Assembly: GCF_003290125.1 (NCBI RefSeq)
Contig: NZ_QMKH01000003.1
Span: forward strand, 186,001 to 250,000
Direction: 5' to 3'
DNA length: 64,000 nt
Origin: Microvirga flavescens
GTDB taxonomy: Bacteria; Pseudomonadota; Alphaproteobacteria; Rhizobiales; Beijerinckiaceae
Program-made: the position numbers and the translations under genes
Part shown: positions 17,592 to 24,838 of the stretch, one piece after another
Position numbering within the stretch: the stretch's first letter is position 1
Layout of the letters: every line of letters begins with the position of its first letter
The notes under the pieces: model-generated
Told to the model about the DNA's origin: nothing
Databases searched by the model: none
Seen by the model: only the letters and a program-made list of their open reading frames with translations

Positions 17592-18146
17592 ATGCTTCTC
17601 ACCCCCGCGCGCTCGCAACTGATCGTCATCGACATTCAGGAGCGGCTGCTTCCAGCGATTGCCGAGGCCGAGCGTGTCGTCAAAAACACGAACATTCTAC
17701 TCACCGGTGCGGATCGCCTCGGCATTCCGGTGACCGTGACGGAGCAATACCCCAAGGGGCTCGGCGCAACGGTCGCCTCCTTGTCTAAAGCCCTGTCGGC
17801 GGATGCGATGGTGCTGCCGAAGATGACGTTTTCCGCGGCGGCCGATGCCGGTATCGCCAAGCGGGTTGGAAACCTGCGGAATAGCGGGCTCGATCAGATC
17901 GTGCTGTGCGGAACGGAGGCGCATGTCTGCGTGTTGCAGAGCGCTCTGGCATTCAAGGCCGCGGGAGCCGATGTCTTCGTCGTCGGCGACGCGGTCTCGA
18001 GCCGCTCGCCTCACAGCGTTGCCGCCGCCGAGGCGCGGCTGGTCCAGGCGGGGTGCCGCTGGATCACGACGGAGATGGCGATTTTCGAATGGCTGGAGCA
18101 GGCAGGAACCGACGACTTCAAGGCCCTGTCGGCTCTCATCAAGTAG
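17592..18146 (+). CDS. Isochorismatase-family cysteine hydrolase
   Basis: The 184-residue protein is of the isochorismatase-like superfamily. The Asp14-Lys77-Cys113 triad is visible (VIDIQERL; LPKMTFS; GTEAHVCV), so it should be an active amidase or hydrolase (YcaC/nicotinamidase-like branch). The substrate is not predictable. The start lies 5 bases after the HWE kinase stop, so the two genes are probably co-transcribed. The last 8 bases overlap the end of the convergent membrane-protein gene. Confidence 0.88.
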   Translation: MLLTPARSQLIVIDIQERLLPAIAEAERVVKNTNILLTGADRLGIPVTVTEQYPKGLGATVASLSKALSADAMVLPKMTFSAAADAGIAKRVGNLRNSGLDQIVLCGTEAHVCVLQSALAFKAAGADVFVVGDAVSSRSPHSVAAAEARLVQAGCRWITTEMAIFEWLEQAGTDDFKALSALIK

Positions 18147-18993
18147 AGGAGTGGCTCTCGCCGCCTCCCGCGATGAACGCCTTCAATTCATCGAGCGAGG
18201 AGAAGCGAAAATCTCCCTGAGGCGTCTTGGCCTCGATGGAGCCGTCGGAGAACATCACGTAGGTGTTGTCTCCGGAATTGTAGGTTCCGATCACGTCCTT
18301 CGGCGGCGCGCTCTCCGGTTCGAAGGCGGGTTCTTCAACCGGCTCCGGCTCGGGCTCTTGCGCATATTCCGGCGTTTCGGGCTCGTTTTCGAAAGCCGCC
18401 GGCTCGGCTTGCTCGCTCTCAGGTTCCTCGACCGGGATTTCCTCCTCGATCTCGGTTCTCTCCGAAAAGCTCATGGCGAACGTTTCGCGGCGCTCGATCA
18501 GGAAATCGGGCACGCGAGGCTCGAACGCCTCGTCCCGCGCTTTGGCAAAATCCTCAACGGGCTCCTCCTCAACGACGAGGTCGTCGAGGGAGATCAGGGG
18601 CTCTTCGCGCTCCTGTTCCGTCTCGTCGAAAATCGGCAGAGCGGCCTCGGGCTCGTGGCCCTCAGCAGCGTAGCCCGCCGCAGCGCCAACGGCTCCACCG
18701 GCGACAAGCCCCGCCGCCAGCGGAGCGGCTTCTCCACTCACTACCTTCGTTTCCGGTGCTTGCAGGAAGGGTTGCGCTCCCGGCGACAGGCGCACCAGTT
18801 CAGAGCGGATCTGCGTCAGACGCAGGACGATCATGGTCAGGCCGACCATGAGAACGCCGCTCGAGGCCACGACGCTGCCGGCGATGGAGGTCGTCCATCC
18901 CCTTTCGAGCAACACGTCATCCCAGCCGAGGACAAAGGTGAACAGGCCACCCACAATCATCGCCAAAGCCAGTGCGAAGAGCGCTTTGACCAT
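18139..18993 (-). CDS. Two-span membrane protein with long acidic Glu/Pro-rich region
   Basis: The 284-residue protein has two N-terminal membrane segments (LFALALAMIVGGLFTFVLGW and IAGSVVASSGVLMVGLTMIV). A soluble part follows, with an Ala/Gly-rich stretch, then about 130 residues very rich in Glu and Pro. It ends in a small folded C-terminal module (GTYNSGDNTYVMFSDGSIEA to FSSLDELKAFIAGG). That end resembles short modules seen in other alphaproteobacterial membrane proteins, but I cannot name the family. The ATG at 18993 has GGAG 5 bases upstream and is preferred over a start at 19014. Confidence 0.7.
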   Translation of the reverse strand: MVKALFALALAMIVGGLFTFVLGWDDVLLERGWTTSIAGSVVASSGVLMVGLTMIVLRLTQIRSELVRLSPGAQPFLQAPETKVVSGEAAPLAAGLVAGGAVGAAAGYAAEGHEPEAALPIFDETEQEREEPLISLDDLVVEEEPVEDFAKARDEAFEPRVPDFLIERRETFAMSFSERTEIEEEIPVEEPESEQAEPAAFENEPETPEYAQEPEPEPVEEPAFEPESAPPKDVIGTYNSGDNTYVMFSDGSIEAKTPQGDFRFSSLDELKAFIAGGGESHSST

Positions 18994-19167
18994 GGTTTCT
19001 CCGTTACGCAACACAAAAGGCGGGTATACCGCAGGGTCGGATTTTATAAGACAATTGCAAATCCAAGGGAAGCTTGAGCCGGAAAAAGTCCCAAGCTTGG
19101 CCGTTGCCCTGAGGGCTGTGGCGCTTTAACTAAGGCGCAGACCTCACGAACCCTCAAGGAGGCGTCT

Positions 19168-19767
19168 ATGTCGTTTACCCTGCCCGACCTTCCCTATGCC
19201 TACGATGCCCTGCAGCCTTACATGTCCCGTGAAACCCTGGAGTTTCACCACGACAAGCACCATGCCGCCTACGTGACCAACGGCAACAACCTGCTGAAAG
19301 GCACCGAGTTCGAAGGCAAGACCCTCGAAGAGATCGTGAAGGGCTCCTACGGCAAGAACCAGGGCCTCTTCAACAATGCCGGCCAGCACTACAACCACCT
19401 TCACTTCTGGAAGTGGATGAAGCCGAATGGCGGCGGCAAGATCCCCGGCAAGCTGGAAAAGAAGATCATCGAGGACCTTGGCTCCGTCGAAAAGGCCAAG
19501 GAAGACTTCATCCAGGCCGGCGTGACGCAGTTCGGCTCGGGCTGGAGCTGGCTCGCCGTGCAGAACGGCAAGCTCATCATCGCCAAGACCCCGAACGGCG
19601 AGAGCCCACTGGTGAGCGGCGCGACACCGATCCTCGGCTGCGACGTGTGGGAGCACTCCTACTACATCGACTACCGCAACCGCCGTCCCGACTACATCAA
19701 GGCTTTCATCGAGAACCTCGTGAACTGGGAATACGTCGAGGAACTCTTCGAAGCGGCGACCAAGTAA
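19168..19767 (+). CDS. sodB: Superoxide dismutase, Fe type
   Basis: The enzyme converts superoxide to oxygen and hydrogen peroxide in the cytoplasm. It is 199 residues long. Metal ligands are His27 (LEFHHDKHH), His77 (YNHLHFW), Asp159 and His163 (CDVWEHSYY). Gln73 in FNNAGQHYNH occupies the position diagnostic of Fe enzymes, although cambialistic use of Mn cannot be excluded. The start is fixed by a strong AGGAGG 7 to 8 bases upstream. The gene is monocistronic with a strong terminator. Confidence 0.96.
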   Translation: MSFTLPDLPYAYDALQPYMSRETLEFHHDKHHAAYVTNGNNLLKGTEFEGKTLEEIVKGSYGKNQGLFNNAGQHYNHLHFWKWMKPNGGGKIPGKLEKKIIEDLGSVEKAKEDFIQAGVTQFGSGWSWLAVQNGKLIIAKTPNGESPLVSGATPILGCDVWEHSYYIDYRNRRPDYIKAFIENLVNWEYVEELFEAATK

Positions 19768-19796
19768 GCCGTCCGGATAATCTGCAAGTTACGATA

Positions 19797-19820
19797 CGGG
19801 GCCCTTCGGGGCCCCGTTTT
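19797..19820 (+). terminator. Rho-independent terminator of sodB
   Basis: A perfect 8-bp GC stem (19797-19804 with 19809-19816), TTCG loop, is followed by TTTT. On the minus strand there is no T-tract, so it serves sodB only. Confidence 0.9.
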
Positions 19821-19824
19821 CGCA

Positions 19825-20676
19825 TCAAGCCTTCGCCGGTTCAGGATGAAGCCTGATCCCCCGCTCCTCCAGCAACGCGCCGAAAGCATCCGACTTCAGA
19901 GAGTTCAGCTCCGCGACCCGGCTCTCGACCGCCGGATCGAGCCCCCGCAACTCATCATCCGCATAGCCCGGATGACACATGACGACCGGGCGGGGGCCGA
20001 GATTGCCCAGGGCGGCGCGGAAGACCTGCTGCGGATCGGTCTCCGGCGTCAGTGGACTGAAGCCTGAAAAACCCTCATTGACGGAAAAACCCGCCGTGCG
20101 GGCCGCCTCGCCAAAGCCTGAGGCGAAGCCGGATACGACCAACGCCTTCCCGGCGCTGATGCTCCGGCGCAGGATCGAAACCCAGCTCTCGGACGGATCG
20201 CGGATCCACAGCCGCCCCGCATATCCCCGCGCCGTCAGCACCTCGATAAGGACGCGCCGGATGCCCGGCAGGACATGGACATGCTGGTGCCCGTCCACGA
20301 AGGCCGGGGTCGCGCCGAAATGCGTCTCGAAGGCTTCGATCTGCCGGTCGATCTCGACGCACAGTTCGGCCAAGGGAAGATCCCGCAGGACCGCCCGGCG
20401 GATCAGCGTACTGAGGGACGGTAAGCGCCCTTCGGGGGCAAGCCCCGGCATCGGCCCCAAGGGAGCCCCCGTCGTCAGGTTGAGGTGGAGACCGGCTGAA
20501 ATACGCCCCTGGTACGCTTTCAGGGCGGCAGCGTTGCGGGGCCAGGCCGGCATATTGGCCATGACGCTGGTGGCCGAAAGGCGCCCCTGATCGGCCAATT
20601 CCAGAATGCCCCGGCTTACCCCATCGGTCAGGCCGAAATCGTCGGCGCACAGGACCACGGGGCGAAGAAAATTCAT
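19825..20676 (-). CDS. ChbG/HpnK-family carbohydrate deacetylase (YdjC-like)
   Basis: The 283-residue protein has the YdjC/ChbG/HpnK signature: CADDFGLT with the metal-binding Asp pair near residues 12-13, SAGLHLNLT, VDGHQHVHVLPG and VMCHPGYAD. Members deacetylate chitooligosaccharides or the glycan head of hopanoids. Next to a lipid-linked glycosyltransferase of the type found with HpnK-like enzymes, an envelope glycan or glycolipid substrate is plausible but inferred. The ATG at 20676 has GGAG 6 bases upstream and replaces a TTG start 12 bases earlier. It is divergent from the glycosyltransferase gene. Confidence 0.87.
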   Translation of the reverse strand: MNFLRPVVLCADDFGLTDGVSRGILELADQGRLSATSVMANMPAWPRNAAALKAYQGRISAGLHLNLTTGAPLGPMPGLAPEGRLPSLSTLIRRAVLRDLPLAELCVEIDRQIEAFETHFGATPAFVDGHQHVHVLPGIRRVLIEVLTARGYAGRLWIRDPSESWVSILRRSISAGKALVVSGFASGFGEAARTAGFSVNEGFSGFSPLTPETDPQQVFRAALGNLGPRPVVMCHPGYADDELRGLDPAVESRVAELNSLKSDAFGALLEERGIRLHPEPAKA

Positions 20677-20773
20677 CGAAGACTCCAAAAACGGCTTTGC
20701 CGCACCCTAACCCTCTTGAGTGGAAGGGCAAACTCGGCTCTCAATGCGCGCGCCAAGTTTAAAGGATTATCGC

Positions 20774-21772
20774 GTGGCGTCGCCTGAGATCAGCGTTATC
20801 ATTCCCGTCCACAACGAAAGCGCGAACATCGCCCCCCTGTGCGACGCGCTCCTTCCCGTCCTGAACAGGATCACGGACCTCTGGGAGGTCGTGTTCATCG
20901 ACGACGGCAGCCGGGACGATACGTTAAGCCGGATCAAGCTCCGGAGCATCGACGAGCCGAGAATCGGCGCCGTCTCGTTCAGCCGCAATTTCGGCAAGGA
21001 GATCGCCATCGCCGCCGGGCTCGACCACGCGCGCGGCGAGGCCGTGGTCATCATGGATGCCGACCTCCAGCACCCGCCGGAAATGATCGAGACCTTCGTG
21101 GCCCGCTGGCGGGAGGGCTACACGATGGTTTACGGCCAGCGCACGGACCGCTCGGACGAAACCCGGATCAAGCGCGGCTTCGCTCACCTCTTCTACCGGC
21201 TCTTTTCCAAGTTCGGCGAGGTCAGCCTGCCCGAGGGTGCTGGCGACTTCCGCCTGATCGACCGCAAGGGCGTCGATGTGCTGCGGACGTTGGGCGAGCG
21301 CGCGCGTTTCTCGAAGGGTCTTTATGCGTGGATCGGCTTCGAGAGCATCGGCGTGCCCTTTGAGGTCGCCGACCGCCGCCACGGCCAGACCAAGTGGAGC
21401 TTCAGAAAGCTCCTGCGCTTCGCCTTCGACGGCATCGCGTCCTTTTCCAGCGTGCCCTTGCGCATCTGGACCTATCTTGGAACGCTGATCTCGATCTGCT
21501 CAATCCTGACGGCCGTCTACTTCCTTGTGCGGACGCTCCTGTTCGGCACCGACCTTCCGGGCTTTCCGAGCCTCATCGTCTCGGTGATGTTCTTCTCCGG
21601 CATCCAGCTCATGTCCCTCGGCATTATCGGTGAATATGTCGGACGCATCTTCGCCGAGGTGAAGCGCAGACCTCTTTACGTCGTCGCCGAGCATGTGGGA
21701 GCAGCTGCGCAAGCCGTCAGACCCGCGGTCGCGGTGCAGGACATGAAACCCTCCCCGTCCGAACGGACCTGA
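20774..21772 (+). CDS. GT2 family glycosyltransferase with C-terminal membrane spans (GtrB/DPM1-like)
   Basis: This is a polyprenyl-phosphate sugar transferase-like enzyme. The GT-A domain has IPVHNESANI, FIDDGSRDDT and DADLQHPPEMI with the metal-binding DxD, plus GAGDFRLIDRK. Two C-terminal membrane spans follow (about residues 215-300). It likely loads a sugar onto undecaprenyl phosphate on the cytoplasmic face. I chose the GTG at 20774 because AAAGGA lies 7 bases upstream and the protein then begins just before the first strand (PEISVIIPVHN). ATG 20744 and GTG 20720 lack spaced ribosome sites. murJ begins 3 bases after its stop. Confidence 0.9.
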   Translation: MASPEISVIIPVHNESANIAPLCDALLPVLNRITDLWEVVFIDDGSRDDTLSRIKLRSIDEPRIGAVSFSRNFGKEIAIAAGLDHARGEAVVIMDADLQHPPEMIETFVARWREGYTMVYGQRTDRSDETRIKRGFAHLFYRLFSKFGEVSLPEGAGDFRLIDRKGVDVLRTLGERARFSKGLYAWIGFESIGVPFEVADRRHGQTKWSFRKLLRFAFDGIASFSSVPLRIWTYLGTLISICSILTAVYFLVRTLLFGTDLPGFPSLIVSVMFFSGIQLMSLGIIGEYVGRIFAEVKRRPLYVVAEHVGAAAQAVRPAVAVQDMKPSPSERT

Positions 21773-21775
21773 CCG

Positions 21776-23302
21776 ATGTTCAAGAAGATCCTTTCTGTCG
21801 GTGGCTGGACGCTCGTGTCACGCCTGACGGGTTTCATCCGCGACGTGGTGATCGCCGCCGTGATGGGCATCGGCCCGATTGCGGACGCCTTCTTCGTGGC
21901 CTTCCGCATTCCCAATCACTTCCGCGCGATCTTCGGCGAAGGCGCGTTCAACAACGCGTTTCTTCCGACCTATGCCGGCGTTCTCGAGAAAGAGAAGGAG
22001 CCAGCCGCGCATTCCTTCGCGAGCCGTGTCAGCACCTTGATGCTGATCGTGCAGATTGCGATCCTCGCCCTCGCCTTCCTCGCGATGCCTGTGGTGGTGG
22101 ATCTTCTCGCGCCGGGGTTTTCAAAGGACTCGGCGAAGTACGATTTTGCCGTCACGTTCACCCGCATCACGTTTCCCTATCTCCTTTTCATCACGCTGGT
22201 GACGATCCTGTCCGGCGTGCTGAATGCGCATGAGCGCTTCGCTTCGGCGGCGGCTGCGCCCGTGCTGTTGAACGTGTCCCTCGTCGCCGCGCTCTCTATC
22301 GCCTTTCTCTTCCCGAATGCGGGCTATGCCGCCGCGTGGGGCGTCACGATCTCAGGCGTTCTGCAGCTCCTTCTCGTCTGGCTCGATGCGAAGCGCCTTG
22401 GTATCGCGCCCGGCCTCGAGACGCCGCGCTTCGACCCGGCGATGAAGCAGTTTTTCAAGACGCTGGGGCCCGCCGTCATCGGCTCGGCGGGCGTACAGCT
22501 CGCCTTGTTCGCGGACACGATCATTGCATCGTTCCTGCCGACGGGCGCGGTGTCGTCGCTCTATTATGCGGACCGCATCTATCAATTGCCGCTCGGCGTC
22601 ATCGGAATCGCCGCTGGAACCGTTCTGTTGCCTGAGATGAGCCGGCGCATCGCGGCGGGCGACGTCGATGGGGCGCACGGCGCGCAGAACAGGGCCGTGA
22701 GCCTCACGCTCGCACTCGCCGCGCCTTTCCTCGTCGCTTTCGTGACCTTGCCCGATCTCATCATGGCGGCGTTGTTCCAGCGCGGCGCTTTCAACACCGC
22801 CGCCGCTCAAAGTGCGGGCGCGGTTCTCGCCGCCTACGCCATCGGGCTTCCTGCCGCCGTTCTGATCCGCTCGGCCCTGGCGAGTTTCTACTCGCGCGCC
22901 GACACGATGACGCCGCTGATTGCTTCTCTGACGGCGGTCGTCTTCAACATCATCGTGAAGATCATGCTGATGGACTCCTATGGCGTCGTCGGCCTCGCTC
23001 TTGGCACGGCTGTCAGCTCGTGGATCAATCTCGGGCTTCTCTTCTACCTCGCCCACCGACGCGGATGGACCGACCCGAGCAGAAGCCTCTTTCGCGCTTG
23101 CGCCGCCATTGCTGTTGCAAGCATTCTTCTCGCGCTCTTCGCATGGTTCGCGCCCGCGCCCATCGCCCGCTGGACTGACGCCTTGCCCGTCTGGCGTACC
23201 GAGACGCTTCTAGCCGTCGTCGGAGCGGGCGGCGCGCTGATCTATGGCGCGTCGCTCCTTGCAGGGCTGAAGATCGCCGGAATTCGCCTGTCGCGCCGCT
23301 GA
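21776..23302 (+). CDS. murJ: Lipid II flippase MurJ
   Basis: MurJ flips lipid II across the inner membrane for peptidoglycan synthesis. The 508-residue protein has about 14 membrane spans. The N-terminal signature SRLTGFIRDVVIAAVMGIGP, IADAFFVAFRIPNHFRAIFG and EGAFNNAFLPTYA is that of MviN/MurJ. The essential arginines and the FxRGAFN motif (LFQRGAFNTAA) are present. The gene follows the glycosyltransferase gene by 3 bases, so the two are co-transcribed. Confidence 0.96.
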   Translation: MFKKILSVGGWTLVSRLTGFIRDVVIAAVMGIGPIADAFFVAFRIPNHFRAIFGEGAFNNAFLPTYAGVLEKEKEPAAHSFASRVSTLMLIVQIAILALAFLAMPVVVDLLAPGFSKDSAKYDFAVTFTRITFPYLLFITLVTILSGVLNAHERFASAAAAPVLLNVSLVAALSIAFLFPNAGYAAAWGVTISGVLQLLLVWLDAKRLGIAPGLETPRFDPAMKQFFKTLGPAVIGSAGVQLALFADTIIASFLPTGAVSSLYYADRIYQLPLGVIGIAAGTVLLPEMSRRIAAGDVDGAHGAQNRAVSLTLALAAPFLVAFVTLPDLIMAALFQRGAFNTAAAQSAGAVLAAYAIGLPAAVLIRSALASFYSRADTMTPLIASLTAVVFNIIVKIMLMDSYGVVGLALGTAVSSWINLGLLFYLAHRRGWTDPSRSLFRACAAIAVASILLALFAWFAPAPIARWTDALPVWRTETLLAVVGAGGALIYGASLLAGLKIAGIRLSRR

Positions 23303-23313
23303 GGCGCGACAGG
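23287..23313. terminator. Strong hairpin between murJ and the aminotransferase gene
   Basis: A perfect 11-bp GC stem (23287-23297 with 23303-23313) has its loop over the murJ stop codon. No T-tract follows on either strand, so it may act as a barrier between convergent genes rather than as a classical terminator. Confidence 0.5.
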
Positions 23314-23323
23314 GTGTCGTGAA

Positions 23324-24184
23324 CTACGCCTTATCGTGCGCGAAAGCCCAGTAAAGCTCGCGCGCCTTGCGGTAGAACGGCCCCGGCTGAAGAACGCGTT
23401 CGTCGATCCTGAGGACCGGCATCACCTTCGAATAGTTGCCGGAAATGAAGATCTCGTCCGCCTGCTGGAAATCCTCATAACGCAGCGTACTTTCCAGAAC
23501 GGTCACGCCCGCGTCACGCAAGAGCTGGATGACGCGCTGGCGCGTGATGCCGTTCAAGAACGTGCCGTTCGGCACAGGCGTGTGAACGACGCCATCCTTC
23601 GCCATGAACACGTTGGAGGTTCCGGTTTCCGCAATGTTGCCGAGCGCATCGCATACGAGCGCGTTGTCGAACCCCTTCGCCTTCGCTTCACGAATGACGC
23701 GGGCGTTGTTCGGATAAAGGCATCCGGCCTTGGAATCCGTCGGCATGGATTCAAGCGTCGGACGGCGGAAGCTCGACTTCATCACCGACAGCCCGCCCGG
23801 CACCGGCATCGGCGCTTCGAACAGGGACAGGCAGAACTGGGTCGAGTCCGGATCGGGTGCGATGGTCGAAAGACCTTCGGCCTCGCCCCAATACATCGGC
23901 TTCACATAAAGCGCGGTATCGGGCGAAAACTTCTTCGCGCCTTCACGCACGAGGTCGAGAATGCCCTGAAGCTCCATCGTCGGCTTCAGGCCGATGGTTT
24001 CCGCCGAGCGATTCACGCGGGTGCAGTGCTTGTCCATATCGGGCATCACGCCCTCGAACACGCGCGCACCATCGAAAACAGAAGAGCCCAGCCAGGACAC
24101 ATGCGAGCGCGGACCAATGATGGGCGGATTGCCCTCGATCCACTCGCCGTTGAACCAGTTCCAGGTTTTCGAATACCAAGCCAT
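23324..24184 (-). CDS. Class IV aminotransferase (branched-chain aminotransferase-like)
   Basis: This pyridoxal-phosphate enzyme of fold type IV has 286 residues. WLGSSVFDGARVFEG opens the large domain. The PLP lysine is Lys152 in MPTDSKAGCLYPNN, and DALGNIAETGTSNVF and NGTFLNGITRQRVI form the cofactor phosphate region. It resembles the alphaproteobacterial paralogue group annotated as branched-chain amino-acid aminotransferase; the real substrate could differ. The ATG at 24184 gives the usual N-terminus (MAWYSKTWNWFNGEW); longer starts at 24202 or 24295 are not supported. Confidence 0.87.
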   Translation of the reverse strand: MAWYSKTWNWFNGEWIEGNPPIIGPRSHVSWLGSSVFDGARVFEGVMPDMDKHCTRVNRSAETIGLKPTMELQGILDLVREGAKKFSPDTALYVKPMYWGEAEGLSTIAPDPDSTQFCLSLFEAPMPVPGGLSVMKSSFRRPTLESMPTDSKAGCLYPNNARVIREAKAKGFDNALVCDALGNIAETGTSNVFMAKDGVVHTPVPNGTFLNGITRQRVIQLLRDAGVTVLESTLRYEDFQQADEIFISGNYSKVMPVLRIDERVLQPGPFYRKARELYWAFAHDKA

Positions 24185-24305
24185 CTTCAGTGTTCCGCCC
24201 ATTTGGTCAGTGTTGTTGTCCCGATCGAACGCCGAGTTTGCCGCGCCGTCAACGGGAATTCGAGCACGGCGTGACGATGATAAATGATCGATCACGTCAC
24301 AGAGT

Positions 24306-24359
24306 GTGATAGATAAGAGGAGTGGGCGCCCTGTGATAGATCAGCGGAGTGAGCGCCAC
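24306..24359. repeat. Two-copy 27-bp imperfect tandem repeat
   Basis: Bases 24306-24332 and 24333-24359 are direct neighbours of 27 bp that match at 22 positions, each starting GTGATAGAT. They lie between the aminotransferase promoter region and the left REP-like palindrome. Confidence 0.7.
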
Positions 24360-24363
24360 ACCC

Positions 24364-24410
24364 CACCTCTCCCCGGCGGGGAGAGGTCGGACCGAAGGTC
24401 CGGGTGAGGG
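24364..24410 (-). repeat. REP-like double palindrome, left copy
   Basis: Read on the minus strand: head CCCTCACCC (24410-24402), a 6-bp hairpin (24402-24397 with 24393-24388) and a 10-bp hairpin (24387-24378 with 24374-24365, 3-base loop). Apart from the arms of the first hairpin it is nearly identical to the right copy, in opposite orientation. Confidence 0.85.
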
Positions 24411-24418
24411 CAGCAACG

Positions 24419-24766
24419 CTACCCACGATGCTCCAACGCCGCCAGAACAGTCTCCATCACACCATCGATATTCTCATAAACCTCAGCATTCGTGACGCGA
24501 AGGACGAGGTAGCCACAACTCTCAAGAATGAGCGTCCGCTCTACGTCGCGCCTCAACTCCTCGTCGGTCGAATGCGTCGCACCGTCGACCTCAATGATGA
24601 GCTTCCCATCAAGGCAAACGAAGTCGGCAATAAACCGGTCAATCGGATGCTGACGCCGGAACTTCCAGCGTGACAGCCTCCGATTGCGCAGAGCTTGCCA
24701 AAGAAGGGTCTCGGCATTCGTCTGTTCCTGACGAAGTCGGCGCGCTCTTTCAACGAAGCGTTTCAT
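24419..24766 (-). CDS. DUF559 endonuclease-like protein
   Basis: The 115-residue protein belongs to the DUF559 group, distantly related to Vsr-type PD-(D/E)xK nucleases. The core shows LWQALRNRRLSRWKFRRQHP, then DRFIADFVCLDGKLIIEVDG with the Asp and Glu-x-Asp acidic residues of the fold, and a C-terminal GYLVLRVTNAEV strand. No biological substrate is known. The ATG at 24766 is only 2 bases from the CCCTCACCC head of the right repeat, and an alternative GTG at 24775 lies inside the repeat. The G-rich complement of the repeat therefore supplies the ribosome-binding context. The stop is 8 bases from the left repeat. Confidence 0.85.
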   Translation of the reverse strand: MKRFVERARRLRQEQTNAETLLWQALRNRRLSRWKFRRQHPIDRFIADFVCLDGKLIIEVDGATHSTDEELRRDVERTLILESCGYLVLRVTNAEVYENIDGVMETVLAALEHRG

Positions 24767-24768
24767 CC

Positions 24769-24815
24769 CCCTCACCCGCGCCTGCGGCGCGACCTCTCCC
24801 CGGCGGGGAGAGGTG
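24769..24815 (+). repeat. REP-like double palindrome, right copy
   Basis: On the plus strand: head CCCTCACCC (24769-24777), a 6-bp hairpin (24777-24782 with 24786-24791) and a 10-bp hairpin (24792-24801 with 24805-24814). It has the same architecture as the left copy but inverted. The first hairpin differs in sequence while keeping its pairing, a sign of selection on structure. Confidence 0.85.
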
Positions 24816-24838
24816 AAGCTCGCTTCTCTATCCCCTTC

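Larger units (their letters stand above)
24361..24815. mobile_element. Candidate REP-bounded unit carrying a DUF559 gene
   Basis: About 455 bp consist of one DUF559 gene and two inverted copies of a double-palindrome repeat. Both conserved CCCTCACCC heads face the gene and both GGGGAGAGGTG tails face outward. The right head begins 2 bases from the ATG and the left head ends 8 bases from the stop codon. The layout recalls REP elements with their dedicated processing enzyme, but mobility is inferred only from the arrangement. Confidence 0.45.
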
